A DNA stretch of 64,000 nt from Umbilicaria muhlenbergii (Eukaryota; Ascomycota; Lecanoromycetes; Umbilicariales; Umbilicariaceae). Below are positions 1 to 10,301 of this stretch, piece after piece. The position numbers were made by a program, and so were the translations under genes. Under the pieces are notes generated by a model, which made no database searches, was not told the DNA's origin, and worked only from the letters and a program-made list of their open reading frames with translations. How positions within the stretch are numbered: position 1 is the first letter of the stretch; the number at the start of each line of letters is the position of its first letter. The stretch is from positions 2,092,643 to 2,156,642 of the forward strand of contig KK106982.1 of NCBI GenBank assembly GCA_000611775.1, given 5' to 3'.

Positions 1-2144
1 TACGACGGAGGCTATCGAAGAACCATGGGGCGGAGTGAGTGACAGGTCCTGAAGCTGTTGTGGACAAACGACACGCAGCTGTACTCTGTTTTCTAGCTGC
101 AAGCTAACATCAAATTCGCTGTCAAGGGCCTATCACGGACTATGGCTCTTCGATGGTACAATGGATGCGGAATCGACGACCGCGACACAAAGGAGGCATG
201 CTTCTGGAGATGGAGAGGCCGAGTCCAAGCTATATAGTCGATGTATGTAGCTCGAGCAAGCATATGTACATACTTCCATCGCGTTTCGTCCCTCTCTGAT
301 GCGCCAATTGCATGAAATAGATGCTCCCTCCGGCTGCGAAGCCCCAAAGTGCAGCCGATACTATACCTTCCAAGCACCTCCACTCCTCCTTGAATAAAAT
401 CAAACATCCTGTTAACATAGTACGATGGACGCCGGAGGGTCGCCGGCTTCTTACGGGCTCCAGCAGTGGGGAATTTACCTTATGGAACGGAATGGGCTTC
501 AACTTTGAGACGATAATGCAGGTTAGTGCAGGCCTTCATTGCATCGGTGTGCTTACCTCGGTGTCTGTATTCAAGGCTAACGCTATGCTGTAGGCACATG
601 ACTCCGCTGTTCGAGCAGCAACGTACTCACACAGCGACGACTGGCTAGTTTCAGCAGACCAAGACGGAGTGGTCAAGTACTGGCAACCCAATTTCAACAA
701 TGTCAAAGCAATACAAGCTCACAACGACCCTATCCGAGACCTAGCATTCTCTCCCAATGATTCAAAGTTCGTGACTGCTTGCGATGATTCTACCCTAAAG
801 ATCTTTGATTTTTCAGGTGGAATAGAAGAGTCGACACTGTCTGGTCACAATTGGGATGCCAAGTCTGTTGACTGGCATCCTACGAAGGGCCTAATTGTCT
901 CGGGGTCTAAGGACCATCAAGTCAAACTATGGGATCCTCGAACTGGTCGTTGTCTGACGACTCTGCATGGCCACAAGAACACCATATCGAAGACCGCATT
1001 TGAGCCTACAAGAGGCCAGCTATTAGCAACATGTGCTCGAGACCAAACCGCTCGGGTCTTCGACCTCCGCATGATGCGCGATATCTGCCTTCTCCGTGGT
1101 CACGAAAAGGACATCTCTACCTTAACCTGGCATCCCTTCCACGTGTCATTACTTACAACCGGTGGATCCGATGGCAGTATCTTCCACTATCTCCTAGACG
1201 AACCGAACAGCCCACCCGGCACAGTAACCTCAATACCTCCATACGACACTTCCGACCCGAGCAACGCCCCCGCACAGACCATCCATCCCGCCCACCGCCT
1301 CCAATACGCCCACGACTTCGCCGTCTGGTCCCTAGACTGGCACCCACTCGGCCATATCCTCGCCTCCGGCTCCAACGACCGCGTAACCCGCTTCTGGACC
1401 CGCGCCCGACCCGGCGAGACCGAATGCTTCAACGACCGCTACCACATCGGCGAAGCTGCCGCCGAAGCACAAGGCACCTGGGACCGGCGCGGCGGCCGCA
1501 GAATGATGCGCGAGGAAGAAGAACAGGAAATGGAAGACGAAGCAGAGGGACTCGTAGACCAGAAGATGCCCGCTAAACAACCCATTCTCCCCGGCATCCC
1601 GGGCCTGACGGCCCCACTTCAGAAAGACGGCACCAGCGTCGGTGGCGCACAGATGCGACTTCCAGGCATGGGTGCTGGCGCGCCTATACCGCCGCCCTTC
1701 CTCGGAGGCATGCCTGGGCTCGAAAACATCGCTACTATGGCGCCGGCCGAGTTCAAAGCCATGCTCGCGAGCGGGAACTTGCCGCCTCCGCCTCCTCTTG
1801 GCGCTCCCGGCGTACCCGGACAAGGTCTACCACCGCCACCGCCGCCATTGCCGCCGAATTTTGACTTTTCAAAAATCCCGCCGAATTTCTTCCCGCCGGG
1901 ATTCCAGTTGCCGCCGGGGTTTCCGCCGCCGCCTCCTGTGACTAACGCCAATGCTAATGGGGGAGGGCTGCCGGGACTGGGTGCTGATGGTGGAGGTGGA
2001 AGTGGAGGTGGGAGTGGAGGTGGAAGTGGAGGTGGAAGTGGAGGCGGAGGTGGAGGGAGTGTGCGTAGGAGAGGCCCTTTGCCGAGTCAGCAAGAGAGTT
2101 TGATGGAGGAGCAGAGGAGGGGGAAGTATAGGCCTGTGCGGTAA
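1..2144 (+). CDS. PFS2: Polyadenylation factor subunit 2, WD40 protein (5' end missing)
   Basis: WD40 subunit of the nuclear cleavage and polyadenylation factor (WDR33 in animals), which helps position the complex on pre-mRNA for 3'-end formation. Exons: <1-34, 127-242, 321-521 and 594-2144. All introns are GT-AG and the junctions restore the fungal N-terminus ([19 protein letters not shown], then YIVDMLPPAA, then [22 protein letters not shown]). About 633 residues are visible and only the first few codons lie left of the window. WD repeats follow, with motifs such as [23 protein letters not shown] and [16 protein letters not shown]. The tail is a long proline-rich stretch and then a glycine/serine-rich one, as in fungal orthologues. 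Identification is from recalled family sequence and is strong; the exact start cannot be seen. Confidence 0.93.
1989..2060 (+). repeat. In-frame Gly/Ser minisatellite in PFS2
   Basis: Six or so copies of a 12-nt GGTGGAAGTGGA-like unit encode a (GGSG)n run near the PFS2 C-terminus. It is an exonic simple repeat, likely variable in length between strains. Confidence 0.8.
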
Positions 2145-2940
2145 GGGGGGTGGTGGATGGGCTGGTTTTCGAGATGGGGTCGGGTGAGATATCGTTCTGG
2201 CACTTGTGTTAGGGCACGGGTGTTGGCGTTTAGAAGATGTGTGGGATGGTCGTGTTGGAACGATGGTTCTGAGCAGCCGGGAAAATACCGTTGGACGGCA
2301 CAGTCTATGATGGTGTCGTGCATGGGGCAAGCTCCATGTTGTTGTTCGCCGTTTAGGAGAGCACTCTTTCCGGTATCTGTCTTCGCACAGAAAAAGCAAT
2401 ATAGTTGTTAAATGACATGTGCTGCGTACAGATATTCAAAGAACCCCATCCCTTGTATCACTGACTCTTAGAGTATTCTATTATCATGTGTCGAATATTC
2501 ACCTCCATAATTGAGATGATCTGAAGTACCTTTCTGTTTTGTGCTCTTAGTACTCTCAATGCTCTTAAAATTCCGTCTGAGTGTGACTCCCAGAACTCTT
2601 AGAATCATCAAAATCATTTAACCCTTATAATCCTTAGAACTCTTTGAACTCTTAGAACCCTTAAAGCTTCTCTACTTCTGTATTTTCTTAAAGCTCTTAG
2701 AATTGTTAAAGGCCTTGAAGTTTCTAAAGTTATCGAATACCCTAGAAACGATGAAGGCTAAAACACACATTCGAAGGGGCTTCCTTCGTCTCTAACATAG
2801 TGGAAGATATTCCACCCGAAACCATCAATAATTGATTTCAGATCGCGACAGACATTATCCCATACGGCCAACATGAACATTCATATAAATAATTCGCACT
2901 TCTTTGCATTCCGATTCGTACACAGCTTGGTCAACCCAAC
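2145..2940. other. Intergenic, AT-rich, degenerate ACTCTTAGA repeats
   Basis: No gene is visible between the PFS2 stop and the small ORF at 2941. From about 2460 to 2750 the sequence is AT-rich and rich in variants of a word like GAACTCTTAGAA (for example at about 2590, 2638, 2652 and 2694). It looks like an old, diverged tandem repeat. A TATAAATA word at about 2883 precedes the ATG at 2941. Confidence 0.5.
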
Positions 2941-3309
2941 ATGATGATCCTCAGCTTCAACCGCGCTTTCTCGCAGCGTCGTTCTCTCTGGCTTCTGTCA
3001 AATCGACCACGAATCCTCGCCTCCGCTCTCCCCTCCATTGTCGCTTTGGGGTCCATCAAGACGCACACGTCTATATCGCTGAGGCGCCGGACTTCCACTG
3101 CCACAGCGATGTTTTCAATCTCTCGCTGCCACAGCTGCTGCCCCTGCTTCACCTGGCCTATTGGTGGGTGCCTGGCGTTATTTTACTCTTGTGAACATAA
3201 GCCTCAGCAGGATGGCGAGAAAATGGCCTTGACAACTCCACCGCGTGTGTTTATCGAAACTCTCAAACCTCAAAGTTTGCTGCCTTCAAACAGGGCGCCA
3301 CTCATATAG
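2941..3309 (+). CDS. Possible small unknown ORF, weakly supported
   Basis: This is a 122-codon reading frame I do not recognise. The N-terminal half is rich in Arg, Ser and Thr and poor in acidic residues, as in mitochondrial presequences. The second half has a short Cys-rich stretch. A TATAAATA box about 55 nt upstream is the main reason to list it. Its 3' end overlaps the last 40 nt of PEX8 on the other strand. It may be chance, or the first exon of a small spliced gene. Confidence 0.2.
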   Translation: MMILSFNRAFSQRRSLWLLSNRPRILASALPSIVALGSIKTHTSISLRRRTSTATAMFSISRCHSCCPCFTWPIGGCLALFYSCEHKPQQDGEKMALTTPPRVFIETLKPQSLLPSNRAPLI

Positions 3310-5490
3310 TGTCCGTGGTCTTCCCCTCCCCCACCGAACAACAACGTCTCTCTCCCTCCATTCGTAGTCCACCACGCAACGCAGACCTCAGCACGTTCAA
3401 CGTCCATTTCACCGCTACTCATGGCTTCCCAGAACCTCTGCCTGCAGGTTTGCAGCATGTCAGGGTCAGTGACGGTATTGACAGCGTTGGCTGTCAGAGG
3501 AAGCCATTCTTCTAACGCAGCAATGGGTAGGAAAGGGAGGGAATCGATCATGGTCAGAACGAGAACCGCTTGCTCTGAGAGAGCGGGTGTTCCATCGGCG
3601 GCAATTTGGTCAACAGGCGAATTGACGATTGGTGGCAAAGGCTTTGTCACTGCGGTTCTCGCACGATGATGCACTAGCTCCAGTATCGTCGAAGAGAGCA
3701 GAGGCTGAGCCTCAGATATCGGAAACGGTGGTGTTGTGATGCGGACAAGCGTTTTGACAGCCATACGGAATTGGCGCGGAGATAGGTTTTGCGGAAAGAC
3801 CTGGTCGCATATAGAGTCAGTGACCACACTGTATTTAGGACATCACCCGCGAGATAAAGCGAACCTTGAAAAGAGCTTCGATGTAAAACGGGATGTGCTT
3901 CGCACTCAGCTCGGTGTTCTGTGGAGTTGCGAGTACAGCAAGCATAACACTGTGTGCTGCTTCGAAAATCTCCAAGAGTCTTGGGTCGTTTCCGGCACTT
4001 AGATATGGCATGGCCGCCGTGATCAATAAGTCTTCGTTCGTTTGCGGTGTAAGTACCATCGTAAAATGCTCTGCAACATTGAGGAAGTAGAGATCGTGAC
4101 ATCGATCTAGCGGGTGCGCTGGTATGCAACCGAGTTCAGCTGGCCGAATCTCGCGAAGGAACGCTTCGGCTTGGATCGGATAGTTATGCAAGATATCGAT
4201 GGCTGTGAGGTAAACGAAAGTATACTGGGAAGATGCGTTCTGTCCCAGGCGGGAGGAGATAAAGTAAAGATTCCGTAGGACAAGAAGCGTCTGGATGGCC
4301 ATGAAAGGGGCTTGACTATGTCAGCATATATATTTAATCGAGTTGGTTTCCCTCGTAGAATATACCACGATCTGCAGATATAGCTCTATCTCTAAGCACT
4401 CGGCTTAGGAGCGCTCTCAATATGATGATGATGGCGAACATGGTCGTCTTCAACACATGCCATAATAGCGGTAACGAAGACCGTAGAGCTTCGTCAGTCA
4501 GAAATGCCGCCTCCTCTGTGGCATCCACTTCTGATAGCTTATTCTGCCGCCACTGAACGTAGAGCGACCTCGTGAATGCAGATAAGTCATTGACTAAAAC
4601 AGCCAGTAGATCTACATCCTTGACTAATTCGAGGGAGAAGGCCATCAAGCGGGACAGAGACCCCAAAGACGCCACGAGTGATCCCGAAGAGGTTCGTTGA
4701 AGCTGGACATACGTGGCGGAGCGGGTGGACCAGTTGAATTTCGACCCCTCGCCCTGAACCACATCTGCGTCCATAGTCCCCAAGAAATAACCCCAATGGA
4801 GTCCGTCCCTGGAGAAGAAAGAGGCTTCACACAGAACCGGCAGCAGCAAATCATGGTTGATCTGGGTCCTCTCGCCGGCAGGCAAAAGATCGAAAATATA
4901 ACTCAGAACTATCACGATGCTGCTTGTGTCAAGGCCTCTGTTCGGCCCACTCTCTTCCAACGCGAGATTGGCTGCTTTTACAATAGCCTCCTCCAGTGTC
5001 CGTCGTAAAGCAGTTGGTAGGCCCCTCCGATCCTGGCCTTCGAAACCAGATAATAAACCCCCAAGTACCAGGAGATGTCTCCATCGCGGCGACCTGTCAT
5101 CCGCGCCTTTCACCACTGCTTTCACCCACTCCTCTTTGTTTATGCCTTCTTTTGCTAGATAGCCCCCTGGAATGGGTACCGCCTCCTTTTGTTCCAGGAT
5201 ACGTATGCTGGCGGTGTTGAAGATGCTAAGTATACGAAGAGAAGTACGAAGTCCATCTGGACGGTACCAAATGGCTGGGGCGGAGAGTAACTGAGACGTC
5301 AGCACCGCAATATTCAACGGATTAGACAACAATGTCAATAGCGTTGTCGCAGATCCGAATAACCTGAAGACGGTTCAGCGATTGCGAGTGGATTGAGATA
5401 GGATGAGTTTGGGTACCTAGTCACTTGTTGCACATCTGATACACTTTGTAAAGCTCGGAGGAGCGTCGCCAATGATTTATCTGTGGCCAT
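3270..5490 (-). CDS. PEX8: Peroxin 8 (intraperoxisomal import organiser)
   Basis: Pex8 sits on the inner face of the peroxisomal membrane and links the docking and RING subcomplexes of the matrix-protein import machinery. Exons on the minus strand: 5490-5417, 5363-4366, 4310-3865 and 3800-3270, giving 682 residues with all phases consistent. The third junction needs the AG after TCA (acceptor at 4311-4312), because the nearer AG would shift the frame. The protein is mostly helical without other obvious domains, as expected for the family, and it ends in SKL, a type 1 peroxisomal targeting signal. It shares a 264-nt divergent promoter with the TMEM170-like gene. Identification rests on the recalled fungal Pex8 profile plus the SKL. 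A different SKL-bearing helical matrix protein is the alternative. Confidence 0.8.
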
Positions 5491-5754
5491 TATGACTGCA
5501 GGAACAAGTCTCCATACAGTAAGGCTCCGCGAGCGCTCGAATGTGGCTTTACACCCTCATCGCATGAGGTGTAGGGGTTTATGATGCGAAGGGCGGGCAA
5601 AACAGCGTCTCGACATCCGAGGTCCGTAACCTTCAACATCCACACGCTGTGAACTATGGCCGTGGACAACCACCGCTCATAGAAAGAAATGCCGTATGAA
5701 CAACCACCCTTCACATCCGCCTAATCCGGCGCATCTCTTTCAGAACCCGTCAAC
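5491..5754. promoter_or_regulatory. Divergent promoter, PEX8 / TMEM170-like gene
   Basis: This 264-nt gap lies between two start codons facing away from each other, so it must hold both core promoters. No clear TATA box or known factor site was recognised. Confidence 0.55.
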
Positions 5755-6309
5755 ATGAGCGTCAAGTAACGCCCCTCCACCCAGACCTCATCCCACGACC
5801 CTCCACTAACCTTCTCCCAATCAGCTCCCGCGTCTCCAATCCCGCCCCCCTTGACTACGTCACCCCGCCCTTCCCAAGCCTCTATTGGCCCTTTGACGCC
5901 CCCGCCGGCGTAGCCACCTACCTCTACTACAGCAAGGACATCTGGCGCTTCACGTTGTTCTGGACGATAATAATCTTCGAGGCTTCGCATTTGGCCGCCA
6001 GCGCCTACGCGGTGGCTGTGCAATGGAAGAACTGGAAGATTATGTGGGTGGTGCCGATTGTATATATGGTGGTGGGAGGGGTCGAGGCGGTGATGGCGGG
6101 CAGTGTGGTTGGGCTGATGTGAGTGAGGTTGTGTGCTGCTGGACTGGGCTTGGATGGGGATTAAGGGCATGTGCTGATATCAGAGTAGCTTGGGAGCGGT
6201 TTACAATGCGGGATACTTCAGGATGTCGACCTGGATTCCATTCATGTGGGCGCTGATAAACGTCCTGGTTCTCATCCTTTCGTCTTTTTCTATGCAGGGA
6301 GGGCTGTGA
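5755..6309 (+). CDS. TMEM170-family integral membrane protein
   Basis: A small multi-pass membrane protein of 142 residues. Exons: 5755-5765 (only 11 nt), 5825-6118 and 6186-6309. The last acceptor is the second AG in ATATCAGAG, which keeps the frame. After a short leader comes SLYWPFDAP, then YLYYSKDIWRFTLFWT. Three hydrophobic segments follow, with the polar link AVQWKNWKIMWV and the conserved GGVEAVMAGSVVGL and AVYNAGYFRMSTWIPF. It ends in GGL. Animal TMEM170A is linked to ER sheet and nuclear-envelope shape; that function in fungi is inference. The tiny first exon makes this gene easy to miss: a longer antisense reading frame covers it. Confidence 0.85.
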
Positions 6310-6453
6310 CATGGAAATTCAACCATCTAGTCTAAACGGCAAGAGGGGCGCGGCAGTGTAAAGAGGGCTCTGGGCCACGGACTTAACAATTCCGGTATCA
6401 GTGCTTGGGATCGTAATGAGTTCGGATCTTGATACGATATACAAAGTAAGTGG

Positions 6454-7738
6454 CTATGCATGAACATCGATCAGAATCTTGACCTGCTTATCCTTTTCGT
6501 TTATTAGGGCTCTGAATCCCTCCTCTACGACCTCATCCATCTTGATCTTCTTTGTGATCATCTTGTCCGGCTGCAATGCTCCGTCTCCGATGGCCTTGAT
6601 CACGTAGTGGAAATCCGGCTTTTGGTACCCTAAGACCGCAATGTACTTCTTTTCGCCGAAGACCAAGATGTTGGGGTTGAAGTCGGTTCCTTTCTCCCAT
6701 ATAGCGACATTAACAATCGTTCCTTTTGCCCGTACAGCGAGAATAGCGGTCGCGGGACTGGATGGCACGCCAGCACAATCGAAGGCAATGTTCGCTCCTC
6801 GGCCTTCAGTGAGTTCTTTGGTGAGCTTCACGACGTCTTCTTTCCGCGGATCAAAGATATGGTGAGCTCCGAAGTGCTTGGCAAATTTCTGTCTCTCGGA
6901 GGATACCTCGGCGACAATTATGTTCTTTGCCCCTCGAGCCACAAGGCTTTGGATGACGGCGAGGCCAATGGGTCCAGCACCCAATACGAGAGCCGAATCC
7001 CCTTCTTGGATGGGCGAGGCATCTACTGCGTGCCATGCTACTGCAATGGGTTCCACCAGTGCTGCAAACGAGCATTAGCTTCGGGATCTCATATGGGCTT
7101 AGTTAGCTCACCTCCAACATCGAGTGGCACGTTATCTGGCAATTTGTGGACAAAATAACTGTCCACGCATATGAAATCACTCATCCCTCCTCCGCCGCCT
7201 TGCCCACGAAAGTCAGCGAGCATTGTACGGCGTCAGCCTTTAAAGGTACTCACCGCTCAACCCTAGAAACCCAGCGGTATCACAGCAATTCAGCGCTCCT
7301 TCTTTGCAAGGCCCACATTTCCAACAGCATACCGTCGGTTGCACCGCCACGTTATCCCCTTTCTTCAGGCCCAAATTCTTGTCGACACCCTTTCCTACCT
7401 CGGTAACAACACCAGAGAATTCATGCCCAAAGCCGATAGGGACGACCTCGCCTGTGACTGGGTGCGGCTTTGTGGGTGCGAAAGTCGGACCGCCAAGATA
7501 TTCGTGAAGGTCGCTCCCACAGATGCCGACAAAGGCAGGCGCAATCTGAACGACAAATGTTAGCTGATACAATTGGAGGTTAGAGGAGCGTTGTGCGGAA
7601 GCTCGGGCCAACAGTAAGGGCAGGAGTGTAGAAGTAGGGACTTGCCTACAGTACCTTTACTTGATTGTCAGCACATTGAGGTTCTGGGATGTCGTCGACA
7701 CGGAGGTCTTCGCGGCCGTGGAAACGGACGGCACGCAT
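6454..7738 (-). CDS. BDH1: Zinc alcohol dehydrogenase, (R,R)-butanediol dehydrogenase type
   Basis: Medium-chain zinc dehydrogenase of 356 residues, probably oxidising 2,3-butanediol or reducing acetoin with NAD in the cytosol. Exons on the minus strand: 7738-7655, 7545-7254, 7198-7112 and 7061-6454. The start MRAVRFHGREDLRV is typical of the family. Visible motifs are the catalytic-zinc GICGSDLHEY (Cys37) and GFGHEFSG, the structural-zinc cluster VCCWKCGPCKEGALNCC, and the Rossmann loop VLGAGPIGLAVIQ. It resembles yeast Bdh1/Bdh2 more than ADH1. Sorbitol or xylitol dehydrogenase is the main alternative, since substrate cannot be read from sequence. Confidence 0.85.
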
Positions 7739-8405
7739 ACTTTTTGGCTTTTGGTTCTGCGTTCAGGTACAATGTTGAGGCTGTAATCTCAAAGAGTGCC
7801 GAAGATGAAAGCTTTTATGAATACGATATATTCGAGTAGGTTTATAATGTGGGGTGAACGCGGGGAAGCGGGTGGGAGGAGAGACCAGAGTACAGTTGAC
7901 TTATCCATCCATGGTGCTACTGGAAGCTGCTACATCCTCACTAAGGATCTAAGTGCTATGTGTTTGGTACTAAGCTGACCTCGATGATAGTCGTAATATC
8001 TTGTAGGTTGGTACTCAAAATCATAGTTTAGCACGAGCGCTGAACGCAAGCGTCTTTTGGACTGCCGAGGTATCGTTTTGTCAGATCCAGCCTTCCGTAG
8101 AGGGCAGGCGAACCATCAAATAAGTGGCAGTTCTAGAGCAGAGTAATCCAAGGGATCCTCAGCAGCGAACGATAATGAACAGGATATCCTCGTTCGGTAA
8201 AGGCAAGCTTGTAGTGCTAGAGGTCAATGACTTCAACTTTTCAGCATCTGCGCATTTGATTTGTCCCAAAACATTCTTCACCAACAGCATATTAAGGGGC
8301 TCCCCGTCATCAGAAGACTTATTTTGATGGTTCGCGGAGAAGGATCCGCGGCTTGGCAGTCCGGTACCCTGGTGGTGGTGATGTTAAGCGTCTGTCCCAC
8401 AACTG
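7739..8405. other. Intergenic between BDH1 and POP3
   Basis: This 667-nt stretch carries the upstream region of the dehydrogenase and the 3' flank of POP3. Only short unsupported reading frames occur, and no repeat or RNA gene is seen. Confidence 0.5.
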
Positions 8406-9588
8406 TCACTGCTTTTGCCTTTTTGCAGGCTTAATAACAGTCCCATTCCTTTCCACATCCGAGGACTCCTGTCTCCTTTTAACAGCTTTCGACTCGGCTG
8501 GCGCAGTGGTTTCCAAAGCCTTGATTTCAACAGGCACATAAACTCCCATGCCACCTTCTTTCAGCCATGGCACCTCGATGGGTGCAACACGCTCTCTTAC
8601 AAAGTCGATAAGTGGTGTAGCATTAGGCGCATCTTCAAAGAGACCGACGAAAGAAACGCGCGGAAGATGTACCGTAGCACACAAGCGTGCTTCCGCGCCT
8701 TTGGAAAGGTTGACTAGACGAATGGCTGGCAAGGCCGACCTTGCCAGCGATGCTGTGTGAACCAGGAGCGGTAGATATGATGTTAGAATAGGAGCAAAAT
8801 CTGATCGTGGAACAAAGATTGCAGCTAATCTTCGGGATACGGTCAGAACATCCTCTTGACTGGAGCGGTGTGCCTCTTTTTCCAACTGGCGGTTGGTGCT
8901 ATTGAAGCCGACTGTCAGATGTGATAAGACCTCCGGTATTGGAGGCTTCTGGAGAGCTAGAGGTGCCGCATCTCCCTGCCGAGACTCGTTTGTGTCCTTC
9001 GGTTTGATCGACTTCCTCCGTTTATCCCGTTTTCCTTTCGATGGATCAATGTGTCTCGAACGATGCTCGCCAATTGGTGCTAAAAGACTGCCCATTGTGC
9101 ACACGTCTCAGTATGCAACATGGGGTTCCCCGGGACAGCTATGCATTCGGCATAACGTAGCAGAAGATGTGGATGCAAAAATGGTTTTTGAGAGTAGAAA
9201 GCTGGACCTCAGTTGAAATAGCAACCACACGGCGATTGCCCTCCTGCCATAGTTACAGGAAACGATAGTGAAGAGCACAGAGCCGAAGTACCAATCCGCA
9301 CAACAAGTACTAAGGTATATAGCATGGTCGGATAATGCAAAGACTGCCAAATAATGTCCGCACGGAACGCGAATGTGTGCTCAGAGACATTGTACACACT
9401 CACCTGCACAGCAAGTCCAGTATCGTAGCTTGATCAACGGCCGATATGGCTGGCCTTTTGATTTCTTCAGCCAGTAGCCGGAGACAATGCCATGGATAGG
9501 GTTACCATTTGATCTCGCTATAAGGAGTATCCAAACTAAAAATCGTCTTGATTCTGCGCTTCTCTGTAGCAGCCTTGCCCTTCTCCAT
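8406..9588 (-). CDS. POP3: RNase P / RNase MRP subunit Pop3
   Basis: Protein subunit of nuclear RNase P and RNase MRP, which process pre-tRNA and pre-rRNA. Exons on the minus strand: 9588-9506, 9454-9404 (51 nt) and 9087-8406, giving 271 residues. The junctions rebuild the family N-terminus: KTIFSLDTPYSEIKWP, then ILDLLCSLLAPIGEHR, then HIDPSKGKR and a basic run KRDKRRKS. The core has the L7Ae-like region (AIFVPRSDFAPILTSYLPLLV, LPAIRLVNLSKGAEARL). The tail is basic with KRRQ and KPAKRQKQ, fitting a nuclear protein. The middle intron is long, about 316 nt. An upstream in-frame extension exists, but the ATG at 9588 matches the family start best. Confidence 0.88.
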
Positions 9589-10301
9589 TCTCCGACATGG
9601 TCTGCTTACAGACCAACACAAGTTTGCGGCAGTCCGACGTGAATTCTTCCCGATCGAATCTGAAACAGTTTGTAGTGTGGATGGATGAACAGGAACAAAG
9701 CCTTGTGAGACCAAGGCCAACAGCTTACTGTCTACAGTTAGTTCACATTTCAAGCGTGAATCCTTAGAGTTTGCATGGATTGCACGGGCGTGGGGCGACC
9801 GCGCTCCGCCCAGAAGGATGGCGCGATGGAACGGGCACACCTTACCTTCATACCGATACCTGAAGGTCTTGGGGTGGATGACAAGCCGGTTGAGAATGAG
9901 ATGGTCAATCAGCTGATGGGTCACATGTTCATCTCCTGCTTGCCCCGAGTAAGTGCTCTAGACTTCACACCACGTATCCACGGTACGTACCGGGCAGCAA
10001 TCACGAGCAGGCAGCTGTCGAAAGCCAATCGTTGTCTGAAGAATTCTAGAGACATTTCTGCGAAGAGGCGCTAGTCTGAAGCTAGGCAGCTAAGCGAGCC
10101 TTAGCCTCGTCATTTCCTAAAGCTCCCTCCACCAGATTCACGGTGCTCTGTCCGAACAAGCACCGCCCATTCTCAACCTCACCTGTCGCTCATGAGCAAT
10201 GAAATAGACCGACCGACTTTCCTCTTGCCCATGGGCCTGCCTCCCTATTCTTCGTGATCTTCTTCCCACATCAAACGGTCAAGCAGTCCCTAAAAGATGT
10301 C
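9589..10301. promoter_or_regulatory. Divergent promoter, POP3 / USP gene
   Basis: 713 nt between two outward-facing starts. A 99-codon reading frame at 9775-10074 has no recognisable features and is not called. No clear control motif was identified. Confidence 0.5.

Noticed and set aside
5721-6312. Minus-strand His/Pro-rich frames
   Set aside because: They are shadows of the TMEM170-like gene, whose plus-strand exons splice cleanly and match the family.
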